Part shown: positions 1-8,829 of the stretch, one piece after another
Numbering within the stretch: the stretch's first letter is position 1
How the letters are laid out: every line of letters begins with the position of its first letter
From: Mucidula mucida
Taxonomy: Eukaryota > Basidiomycota > Agaricomycetes > Agaricales > Physalacriaceae
DNA: 37,654 nucleotides
Assembly (NCBI GenBank): GCA_015501055.1
Contig: JADNYV010000334.1
Location: forward strand, 1-37,654
Direction: 5' to 3'
The notes under the pieces: model-generated
Told to the model about the DNA's origin: nothing
Database searches by the model: none
The model's input: only the letters and a program-made list of their open reading frames with translations
Position numbers and translations under genes: made by a program

Positions 1-322
1 GATTCCATAACACTACGAAGGCATCAAATTTTTTGGTCCTCCGCTCCTTGAATCCAATGCGCAGCTGTCGCACTTGGATGATGGATGCACTGTGGACATT
101 TCACGTTAAGCACTGGCTGCCGATGCTGCGGACTAGCGTTATTATGAGCGAGATAATCGAAGCCATTGAGCTGACGACCAAACGGATCTGTGAGATGATC
201 GCCAATGAGGACGATGTAGATCTGCGTGTTTTCTCGCCGAACTTTCTCTAGCCCGGGCTTTGAAGACAACGTACTGCCGACCTCCATGAATGTGTTCCTT
301 CTTCGGCTATTATATACTAGTA

Positions 323-565
323 AGGTAGGGTTCAGACCCAAGCACGTGAAGCTGCCCAAAATTCAATCAAGCCTATTGTAAATTTGTAACGCAACCGGGG
401 ACCCGAACGCTCATCGACGGGATCCAACTTGTGTACACCCCAAGGATCCCTCGATGAGTTTTGGTCGCTAACGGCACCCACAGAATTTGTGTTAGTTTTA
501 CAATGATTTCTGGCTTTGGCAGATGCCGATCACATGATGTCCCCGTTTGCGTCTGAACCCTACCT
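323..565. mobile_element. Foldback MITE with TA target duplication (MITE-A)
   Basis: A 243-bp element bounded by a perfect 15-bp inverted repeat (AGGTAGGGTTCAGAC at 323-337, its complement at 551-565) and flanked on both sides by TA (321-322 and 566-567). The two halves pair along most of their length. Examples are the ATTGTAAA / TTTACAAT pair and, near the centre, CTCATCGA-GGGATCC opposite GGATCC-CTCGATGAG. No coding capacity is seen. TA duplication plus short terminal repeats is the pattern of non-autonomous Tc1/mariner-type elements; that superfamily assignment is inference. Confidence 0.72.
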
Positions 566-729
566 TATCTTGTCATTAGCAGGGTCTCTCATGTCTTGAT
601 TCAATAGAACTGCAAAATGGATGAAATTTCAAATCATTGGGAAAGATGTTGGCTTGTGCAACCTCCGGGTAGAAAGCAAGGAGATTGATATCAAGGCAAT
701 GATTGGTCGGCATAACCTGGTTATCAATA

Positions 730-968
730 CTGTACTACGCGACCGTAATTCACATAACGCGTCACAGGCCCGTGAAGTGAACTAATTCGCTCCATAACGC
801 GTAACAACGGTAATTTGTCGGATCAGCCCAAATGCGAAATTTCGCCGCGCGGCTCGCGCCGCCGCCTCCCGCGCTCCCAATATGGTCTATGGACCTGGAT
901 GAACTACTGGTAATTAGTCACAATCATAACGCGTAACATGCCGTGAAGATCCGGTCGCGTTAGTACAG
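730..968. mobile_element. MITE with TA target duplication (MITE-B, copy 1)
   Basis: A 239-bp element with termini CTGTACTA(A)CGCGACCG in inverted orientation at 730-745 and 952-968, flanked by TA at 728-729 and 969-970. The motif CATAACGCGT(A/C)AC occurs three times inside (near 752, 791 and 925). The central part is GC-rich and partly self-complementary (AAATTTCGCCGCGCGG). No gene is encoded. The terminus and subterminal motif match the element at 4204-4435, so the two belong to one family. Confidence 0.7.
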
Positions 969-1127
969 TATGGCTTCGCCGGCAATTCCACGAAGCTGTA
1001 CCTACTACAAACTTCACGTACTCATATACATACACCAGCTCCAGCATAGTCAAATCAAATTCATTTACAACGATGATAAAAGTCACCCCCCAAAAGAGAT
1101 ATCAATATTTAATCAATCCCGCTCATC

Positions 1128-2448
1128 TCATGAAAGAGCCGGGTTGTTCTCCGCAAAGTACTCGTGGTTGTCAGCGTTCTCGATAGCCTCTGAAGGATTG
1201 CTGCTAGCAAGCGAGGCCGCGGCAGACTGGCCATAAACGTGGTCCTCAGTTTGGCCGATGATGTCAAAGTGGGAAGACTCGTGGATAAGAGTTCCGCCCT
1301 AGCTCACAATGTTAGGTCGAGATCAGTCGTGAAGACGATAAGACTTACCCTCGAATCTGTCCCAGTAGTGCTGACCTCCCAAACACGGCACAGAGGTAGA
1401 TTGTACCAAATCTATAGACAAGTCAGTTCCGTTTTCCTAAATCGATGGTAAGTGTCCACATACTCGTCAGGATAAACATAGGCGTAGACATCACTATCAG
1501 TGCAAGTGCAGTCGTATTCGTAGTTAGCGTAAGGGTGTTGAAGCATGTTAGCATAATGCGATGCGACGGTGGAGTGCCGGCTGGACGTATACGTTCCGAA
1601 CCACTTCACATAGCGAGCAGTAGACGCAGTGTTAGCAGTAAGATAACTAAAGACAACGTCATTCACCCGTCGTTATATTAAGACAGGCAGCTCACGAGTT
1701 AGCAGCCGAGGCGTAGCTTTGAGCAGCGGCAGCGGCAGAGACGAGGGTGTCTGGCGGGAAGAGCTGCATCCGTTGTAAGAGATGCGCTTACTCAAGTTGG
1801 AGCGACGAGCGACAGAGAGCGTGCCCTTGAGCGCGGCGGTGTGGGTGTCGACGGTCGAAGCCTTGAGGGATACAAGCGAGCCAGACGCGTCAACAATGCT
1901 GAAGACATCGGAGGGCGCGATTTTATAGGTGGCTTCACCGGAAGTGGTGAAGTTGTACGCGGCACCGACTGCCAATACAGGCGATCAGGTACGATCATAG
2001 AGAGAATAGACTACAATTTAGACGTACGGTTGTGGAGACGGTAACGGACTCGCCCGGCGCAAGGACAGTGAAGGAAGAGTCTGCAGCCTTGGCGGCAACG
2101 TACTCCGGGACATACTTCAGCTTGACACCAGTGAACTTGGGAGACGCGTTGTCCGCGAGGCTGGCGATAGAGAAGGAGTTCGTGGCGTAGTCGCTCACAA
2201 GGACCGACGAAGGGTCGTTGAGAATCTTGAGGGTCTCGTCACCGGTGTTGGTGACAGTGGTGGCGACCTCAAGATTGTTGACATCGACGACGGAGTCGGC
2301 GCCTGAGGAGATACGTCTTAGAAAAACACCAAAATGCCATCGAATGATATCTACCGGTGACGGACAACGACAAGCTAGGTGCAGCCGAAGCGCTCATCGC
2401 CGCAAGGCAGAGCATTGCCAAAAAGTGACGAAGAGACGGAGCGAACAT
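1128..2448 (-). CDS. M35 peptidyl-Lys metalloendopeptidase, secreted; apparent frameshifts
   Basis: Secreted zinc endopeptidase of the deuterolysin/aspzincin family; known relatives cleave before lysine. Exons run 2448-2355, 2302-2024, 1968-1696, 1646-1460, 1411-1349 and 1298-1128, with introns of 48-55 nt. The start opens a signal peptide (MFAPSLRHFLAMLCLAAM). A propeptide follows, ending in a dibasic SKR before the mature SYNGCSSSRQT. Family motifs in order are TARYVKWFGTYTS, YDCTCTDSDVYAYVYP, the zinc site HESSHF, TEDHVYG and NADNHEYFAENNP. The usual GTxD reads QTED, with Asp kept and Gly replaced by Gln. The reading frame breaks near 1755 (CAGACACCCTCG) and near 1368 (TTTGG where TTTTGG would restore FWEVSTTG). 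The phase of the 1412-1459 intron is also off by one. It is either a decayed copy or a gene with consensus errors. The family call is firm. Confidence 0.88.
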
Positions 2449-3530
2449 TGTGTCGATGGATGCCCTGTGAACCCAGTGGTAAAGAGTCCAATGCACACAA
2501 CGATCATTTAAATCATTCGCGAGGATATAAAAATAGACCTTTCCCATGCGGAAGGAATGTCAGAACCGCCAGAGGCGTCCACGCGAGAGATAGATAACGC
2601 GTTCGAAAGACGACGTCTTACGAAAGTCGGCCATACGAGACAGGGCCTTCATGATGGTGATGCATACGTGTATTCAGCGGCGTTGTGATACAATGACTGC
2701 AAGATAGTTGATGAGGGCAGTAATTGAACAGTCGAGAAGCAACATACCACAAGGTAGCCTGAGGTCCCTTTCGCCAGAAAGCGCATCCCATGATTCTACC
2801 GCGAAGAGCATCATGTGGCGCTGAGTAGCTCTGATTTAATCGACACGACCCGGCCATGAGCCTTGTTGTTATTTTTAGAGAGTAGTGTCAATTGATCTCA
2901 TTAGCGTACCAAACGCCGACTGGATGTAGATTAGAAATTCCAGAGCAGCAAACATGCCATCGCCATTGGATTCGACTTCTTCAGTCGAAGGAACTAGCGG
3001 AATCGCTTGTGAGTGTGTAGGTGGACGAACACTGGATGGCCTCCAGAACGATGGGGCAGTAGTTAATTTTGCATTGGCCAAAAAGAATAGCACATCTACA
3101 AAAGAACATAGACAGTCTCTGATTCGTTTTTATGAAGCAGTCAGTGTTGAGTTCACAACAAGTGCAAGAAAGACATACGAAGTTGCTCATTAGAGATGGC
3201 ACGAAACATGGTTCTCCAGTACAAATGCCACAGTACGACTTGATCTTCCCGCCTTCGACCACTGTTTCAAAAAAACCTGATTCAGAAAGCCATATAATGG
3301 CGAAAGCAACGCTATGGAAATGGGCGATCGAGGTGAGAAACCACGCGGCTCAGGCCTTGATATTAGTCGGTAATATAGAAGTCCGGAACGCCCACTCAAG
3401 TCCAAGTAGCATGGAGTGCCCTATATAGAAGAATGGAACGTTAGACTGTAAACCATCAGCGAAAAGTCGCACCCCGTAATAGTCTACGTACCAAGAGCAT
3501 TTACGTCGTTTGCGCATCTATGTGACATCT
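2449..3530. other. Intergenic; possible decayed gene on the minus strand
   Basis: About 1.1 kb between the protease and the membrane protein. On the minus strand, pieces such as AAWFLTSIAHFHSVAFA (near 3350-3300) and FAALEFLIYIQSAFGTL (near 2955-2905) look like hydrophobic coding fragments. They sit in different frames with stops between, and I could not build a spliced gene or recognise a family. A T-rich TATA-like stretch (2522-2533) lies 75-85 bp upstream of the protease start. Confidence 0.3.
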
Positions 3531-4001
3531 TCAGAATTTGCTTATATCGGACCCGAATCGAAAGAAAAACTCACTGGCTGTTTGGGTCGCCCTGACACGC
3601 GCCGCCTCGAGCTGCTGCCATATCAATTTCGGCATCCCCAGCGTATCGTGCACCATCTGCCTCAGCTGCCGATCCACGTCGATATAGACCTCGCTAAACT
3701 CTTCTAGTGCGTCCATCTGCGCGAGCGCGCGCGCCATATCTTGCTCGCGCTCCTCGCCGCCCTGCATCCGCACCTGCCGCAGCTCGTCCGCAGCGCGCTT
3801 GACCATCGTGCTGTGCTGGCGCTTTCTGATCTCGATGCGCGTCCAGGTGAAGTAGGCCTTGACGAGCAGGCCAGCCATGCGCACGAAGAGAAAACCGAAA
3901 GCAATGGCAAGCAGAACGACAATTGAGCAGTAGAGGGGAATAACGTAGACCATTCGGACGATGAGGCGGACGATTCGCTTGGGTATGGATATTAAGAACA
4001 T
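3531..4001 (-). CDS. Small membrane-anchored coiled-coil protein, unrecognised family
   Basis: A single-exon frame of 156 residues starting MFLISIPKRIVRLIVRM. A hydrophobic stretch at about residues 19-42 (IPLYCSIVVLLAIAFGFLFV) predicts one membrane segment after a basic N-terminus. The remainder is charged and probably helical, with KRAADELRQVR and EEREQDMARALAQMDALEE suggesting a coiled coil, then VDRQLRQMVHDTLG. I chose the Met at 4001 because the upstream extension in the same frame (to 4175) is low-complexity Arg/Ser-rich and lacks coding character. Strong GC3 bias supports a real gene. Function is unknown; the topology suggests a membrane-tethered helical protein. Confidence 0.6.
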   Translation of the reverse strand: MFLISIPKRIVRLIVRMVYVIPLYCSIVVLLAIAFGFLFVRMAGLLVKAYFTWTRIEIRKRQHSTMVKRAADELRQVRMQGGEEREQDMARALAQMDALEEFSEVYIDVDRQLRQMVHDTLGMPKLIWQQLEAARVRATQTASEFFFRFGSDISKF

Positions 4002-4203
4002 GATGGTCGATGACCAAGCTGGATCCGGCCCAATTTGGCAGCAGGCGCGCCATGTCAGGTGACGTCGCTGCTGTCTCGACGGCGGAAGTCGAGAGAGAGA
4101 TTGAACGTTGAAATCGTGCGATATTCGAGTGAAGGTGTTGAAAGGTGTAAATCTTAAAGATTGCAAGGGTGACAATGTACTAGATACCTATACAGAACGC
4201 ATA

Positions 4204-4435
4204 CTGTAGCGTTTCGACCGTAACTTCACAGCCTGTGACCATTATGGTCTGAAGTTACAGCGAACAGCTTCACAGACCCTTAAATTGCCTTTTTTGGACA
4301 GTTCGCTTATAGCGGGACCTGAAATTTCTTAGGCTCGTGCCTGACCAAAGTGGTCCGTGACCGTTATGATGTATATATAGCTTCACTTCAAGACCCCGTG
4401 ACCCGTTATGTGAATTTGCGGTCGAAACGCTACAG
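4204..4435. mobile_element. MITE with TA target duplication (MITE-B, copy 2)
   Basis: A 232-bp element bounded by a perfect 17-bp inverted repeat, CTGTAGCGTTTCGACCG at 4204-4220 and its complement at 4419-4435, flanked by TA (4202-4203, 4436-4437). The repeat continues imperfectly inward for about 10 bp to TTCAC. The subterminal blocks CATAACGGGTCACGG and CATAACGGTCACGG match the CATAACGCGTCAC block of the 730-968 element, and the CTGTA...CGACCG end is shared, so both are copies of one family. It lies about 90 bp downstream of the MYND gene stop. No coding potential. Confidence 0.75.
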
Positions 4436-4528
4436 TAGTAGTAGAACGATTCAACCGGAGGTTCGACAAGATAATTATTTTTCACAACAACACAAACATT
4501 TTCAAGCCCCACAATGGAGCATCCCAAA

Positions 4529-5389
4529 TCAGACGGCAGCAACGTCTTGCCACCACCCCTTGAACGAATACCAATCCTTTTTTGACCACTTCTGTACCTG
4601 CCCAAGCGCAACACACGTCTGCTTATGGGCCCTCCAGTGAGCAATTTGACAATCCTAGTAGTAAATCAGTCGCAAATTGCGCGACAAAGAATTCAACGGG
4701 ACTAACGTGGTTGCAGTACCACGCACAATGGCATCGACTACACTTGGCGTCCACCGCCGCAGAGTTACAGTTCTGGCAGCGTCTGGAATTAAGAACAGCC
4801 TCTGGATCTACGGAAAGTAGCGTCTCTAGGCTGCACGCGAGGATCTAAAGGTGGATAATTGAGTTCAACCGATAGTACATGGATTGCATAATCGCATACC
4901 TCAACACCTCTCAAAGTCTCAATCCTCAACCCGCTGCTCATATCAAAGAAATCGTGTTGCTCAGCCCAATACTTGACGACCGTATGTCCCGGAACACACT
5001 TCTTCTTGACGCTCGAATGAAATTGTGCTTCCTCGAGCTTGTCAAGTTTGAACGAGATGTTAAGCTGCGTTCCAGACACGTCTTTGGCAGCAAAATACGG
5101 CGTAGCAAAGCCTGGAGCGCTCAAGGAACCAGTGAAGGTGTCCATGCGGAAAACATGACCGTCCTGAGGAGTAGGGAGGGTCAGATCGTCGGTAATCTCA
5201 GCGAGGAGGGCCCAGTGGCGCCGAGGGCGGAGGACCCCGATGGGTGAGAGACGGTAGAAGCTGAGGTCGTAGCCATTTTCGTGGGGCAGCTCGTCGTAAG
5301 TGGGAAACATCTATACAAATAAAAACACCAGACAACGTGGAAGAATGGAGAACGATGCTTACAGAGCCGCGGATGCTGAAGGGAGACAT
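4529..5389 (-). CDS. MYND-type zinc finger protein
   Basis: A four-exon gene (5389-5363, 5310-4900, 4844-4707, 4654-4529; introns of 52, 55 and 52 nt) giving 233 residues. The C-terminus has a complete MYND finger at residues 169-205: CQNC, CSRC, then WYC, CQIAHW, H and C, matching C-x2-C-x8-C-x2-C-x5-C-x3-CQ-x2-HW-x2-H-x3-C. It is cut by the last intron, so only the spliced frame shows it. The N-terminal 165 residues (starting MSPFSIRGSMFPTYDE) are not a family I recognise. MYND fingers usually mediate protein-protein contacts, and agaricomycete genomes carry many such genes of unknown role. No SET domain is present. The frame is intact. Confidence 0.85.
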
Positions 5390-5439
5390 GATGATGATAA
5401 CTGGACAAGTTGAGGGCGCCCAAAGGACGTCTGAGTAAA

Positions 5440-6850
5440 TAAGAGAGGACTGGGCGCTAAGTTTAGCGTATGGAAGTTACTCGACACCTCCTTCTTTGAC
5501 AGTGCGGGCCTTGTGACGCCTTACAACAAGCTTTCGCGGACATGAACATGGCGTCAGATCTTAATTGCATCCTAATATCAACTTTGCTTTGCCTGAGTGG
5601 TATGAGCATCTTTGACGAGGGCTATTTCCAGTGAGTCGACCAGCTATGGAGCCACCCTCTACTCACGTTGTATCAGTATCTCTTCGGCGTGCTTGAAAGC
5701 AAGGACAATTTCACACCTCGTCTAAAGTTCACGATCGAATAAACTATGCTGATCACCGGTCACCAGCCAGTCTTTGTCAACTACCTGTTCTCAGCCTCTG
5801 ACATTGATGTCATAGTCCTCCGTACATTGCACGCACCTTATCGGACGGAGCTGCATATCTCCTGAATGAAGATGTCCTCGTCTGGCTGCTAGCAGTCATC
5901 GGTGGCGAATATGAATTAGTATCCGTGCATGTAATCCTGACAAGTATTTCAGTGCCAAATCTACTCAACGGTGGAAACGAGGCGAGTTCGAGGAAATATT
6001 TCTGTCAGCAGTCGCTAATATATCGCGCCAAGAGAGTTATAAAGGGAACCGAAATGCGGATTAAGCTTGCGCCACACGCGCATGGGGCTAAGATACGTAT
6101 TCACTGCGTGAGGATTGAGAACAAGTTCGACTCAAGGAGTTACACACCCGCATGGCGTTTTAGCCTGGGAGATAACTGCGTTGCAGAACGCATTGTTCCA
6201 GCACGTCCGTTCGAGATCTTGCTTTCCGTTCCAGACAAGAGGAGGAGGGTCCGCAAGCACATTAGGATGCCGTATGCAAGGTAGTACTATCAGAGGTAAG
6301 ATTCGTACTTTGCCTTTTAGAACGGAGTGACAGGACAGTGCCAAATCGTCTTCCTTTGACTAGAGCACCATGAGAGTCAGCGACAACGATTACCGGTGAT
6401 ACCGGCCCGGATATAGCCGGCTAATAATAGTCATGACAGACTTTCTTCACCTACCATCTGGTTGGCCTGGCAAGCGCAGGCTCGAATTGTGGCGGACTGT
6501 CTCGTGAACTCAACACGCACAATCGCCATCTGTTAATCCTTTGTATGGCCTTTTTCCTGCTTTGCGCGCCGAGCAAGCCACGCCTCCTTGTCATTCGAAC
6601 TTGATACGGATGCATGATGGGTTATCTAAGTGTACAAGGCGCAAGAACTTAGAAAATGCTAAACTCCGCTCTCGAATGACGCGCGATGACTTCTTGCACG
6701 GTGAGATGCCTCCATTCATTCGCCGGAACATGCGCTCATAACAAATGTGTAGGTCGAATTGGAGATCGACGAGTGGTGAGGGTTGGTGGCGTCAAACTCG
6801 TTTTATATCCGGAGACGTTCGCTTCTTCTGAATACCGCCTACCCGCCTCC
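5440..6850. other. Unassigned region with coding-like fragments
   Basis: No gene can be built here. A plus-strand start at 5542 reads MNMASDLNCILIST and runs to a GTGAGT donor near 5631, followed by YLFGVLESKDNFTPRLK after a possible acceptor. A second fragment near 5839-5915 reads TLSDGAAYLLNEDVLVWLL. Frames change and stops intervene. An open stretch at 5925-6284 (+) has no recognised motif. The region may hold one or more decayed genes. Confidence 0.25.
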
Positions 6851-6898
6851 CACGTATGACGAATATCTATCTCTCTCAGACCCCCGTGAATCGTGTTG
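6840..6898 (+). other. PPxY-containing coding-like tail (possible relic)
   Basis: On the plus strand, YPPPTYDEYLSLSDPRESC is followed by a stop at 6896-6898. PPxY/PPTY tails recruit WW-domain ubiquitin ligases and are common at the C-terminus of arrestin-related proteins. The nearby arrestin-like gene runs on the opposite strand, so this is either chance or the tail of a second, inverted and otherwise lost copy. Confidence 0.2.
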
Positions 6899-6957
6899 AA
6901 GTACCACAGTCGTCTCTATGCTTTGTCAATATTGTACATGGAAGCCGTACGAGGGAC

Positions 6958-8293
6958 CTACCTCGGCAGTGCGAGCTGCTCCAAACCAAATGCCGGGCTC
7001 ATTATCCCGTCTGCGCCATAGACGTCCGTTGTGAGTCCAATGATCTGTTCACATTGGATGACCGGATAGCGGTGACCAGCGCCTCTCTTTGGTGAATCGA
7101 CCGAGAGTTTGAGAACGTACTGCAAGAAGTCAGCAACTTGGAACAAATCCTCAAACGATATAGGGATACCCACTTCCACTCGAGCAGCACCGGATGCATT
7201 CCAGGATGTTTCCCGATTGGCGCTGCCTGCCTTTATTCTTCCTTCAATAATTGTCGAGCCATCCTCTCTAATAACCTGAGATGTAATGACCCCGGAGGCG
7301 AGGGGAACTTCATGCGTCTGATTGCTTTTCCCTCCTGGGCGACAGAGTACGACCCGACGGTATAAAGTGATGCGGACACTAGTTTGTTGAGACCCAGTAC
7401 TGGTATGAGGTAGTGACGAAACCGCTACGAATGAGATGGTTTCGCCCGAGGTAAATGTTGTATATGACGCTGGAGATATCTGCCAGGCAACAATCGTGAG
7501 TACCAACTGCTCAAAACGTAGAAAGGACAACGCACAAACAATGCCCGAGAACTCTCGTCCGAAAGCCGAGGTTGCACAGTGCAACTAGTTGACGCGTGTA
7601 GTGGGTATGATTTAGGGGAGATACAGAATGTCCACGTCGCGCCTATTCAATACGGTGAGCCATTTTTGACCTTTCTGTGAAAGAAAAATGGCTTACGACT
7701 CGTTGTACTCAAACCCGTAGCGCTTCCGAAGAAGATTGACTTTCAGTGTGAAAGTGACATCACAACCCATGCCGCAGTCCCAGAAAGAGAACGACGGCGG
7801 TGTGGGGCACATTGCGCCATTGACTTCGACCTGCGCTGGGATATGAAACTCGAAGGTGTATCCTTCCTGTAGTGGCAGCCCATAGGCGGCATCGTACAAG
7901 CAGGTCGTCTGTGACGAGAGTATTGAGGAACACGATGCGCCATAAGAGCTGGGGTGTGCTTCCGAGGTAGCAAGCTGCGCCTGGAGCTATTGAAGCTTCG
8001 ATTAGTCTTCCACCTCTGGATACCGATGAGAAGGGCAGACACACAGCGACAGACAAGCTTTTCACATTCGTTGGGTTGCCCCGAATTCGCACGAAGCCTT
8101 CCACATGGCCGTTGAGACCAAATGTAGGACGACGAGAGCGCGAAATGCGCGCGCCCAAGTCAATGTCGAGATGGCTAGTGGAATATGTCCAACGATCTGT
8201 CAAAGAGTTTTTGTAGATGGTATTGGACGAGTCAGAATACAGTGAGGCATTGTACGCGGACGCGGGAGCTGGAGAAGGTATTGTGAGACTCAT
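6958..8293 (-). CDS. Arrestin-like protein, one apparent frameshift
   Basis: Starts MSLTIPSPAPAS at 8293. The first exon carries the N-terminal arrestin strand pattern: FGLNGHVEGFVRIRG followed by VKSLSVAV. After an intron beginning GTGTGTCTG and ending TCAATAG comes CLYDAAYGLPLQEGYTFEF, the expansion common in agaricomycete arrestins. The C-terminal part has SYTTFTSGETISFVAVSS, IRVTLYRR-type strands and YVLKLSVDSP, ending LALPR at 6958. Reading from ILYLP into KSYPLHAS needs one base removed at the CCCCTAAA stretch (RC of 7611-7618). A 54-nt in-frame stretch near 7118-7171 (GTGGGT...TTGCAG) is probably a further intron. Fungal arrestin-like proteins act as cargo adaptors for ubiquitin ligases; the specific role here is unknown. 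Confidence 0.65.
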
Positions 8294-8408
8294 GGGCAAG
8301 AATAGAATTCGAAGAGCGTATGTAGGCGCACCTGCTGTTAAGAAGTGGAAACTCGTGTGAACTGCTGAATGGCTCAGAGCCCTAATTCCCTTCTAGGGGG
8401 TCAAACAT

Positions 8409-8825
8409 TCAATAGACTCCGGGTCCGAGGAAACCTATAACATATCGTCGACAGTCGTTGAGCGAGGGAAGCAAAGTCTCATCGGGGCCCATGGTGATCC
8501 CGGGAGTCATTCCGTCAGGAATACAGTGGCGTCGGTATCCGGTGTTTAACAAGTAGTAGGGGATATTGAACGGATCTGATGTGCACGTCACGGAGGGAAA
8601 CACCGGGTTGAACACATTCAAAAAAAGACGAGCTCTGTCCATGTCATATACAAGCATAAGTTGCCCGGATGACATGCCGACAACCTCCCATTGAGTCCTG
8701 AAGCCTGAGATCCAAGGGCGTACATTAGACCTACACTTCCGTGCAGCCGAACAAGTCTGCGAGTTGGACACATATCGACAAGATACCGTTTTGAAGTGAA
8801 GCGTTGCATTGCAGAGTGTCGACAA
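8409..8825 (-). CDS. Hypothetical Cys-containing protein fragment
   Basis: A minus-strand open frame of 138 residues. Its C-terminal two thirds look coding (GQLMLVYDMDRARLFLNVF, then VTCTSDPFNIPYYLL and DETLLPSLNDCRRYVIGFLG). The 5' part contains a possible short intron (GTAGGTCTAATG...GGATCTCAG), so the true start is uncertain. I do not recognise a family. It may be upstream-independent of the arrestin gene, which starts 116 bp further along on the same strand. Confidence 0.3.
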   Translation of the reverse strand: MSTLCNATLHFKTVSCRYVSNSQTCSAARKCRSNVRPWISGFRTQWEVVGMSSGQLMLVYDMDRARLFLNVFNPVFPSVTCTSDPFNIPYYLLNTGYRRHCIPDGMTPGITMGPDETLLPSLNDCRRYVIGFLGPGVY

Positions 8826-8829
8826 AGTT

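Noticed and set aside
24..359. Minus-strand open frame of 111 codons
   Set aside because: It runs into the MITE at 323-565, has no recognisable domain, and its codon use is not gene-like.
4270..4644. Minus-strand open frame of 124 codons
   Set aside because: It overlaps the MITE and the last MYND exon in another frame; the spliced MYND reading explains the sequence better.
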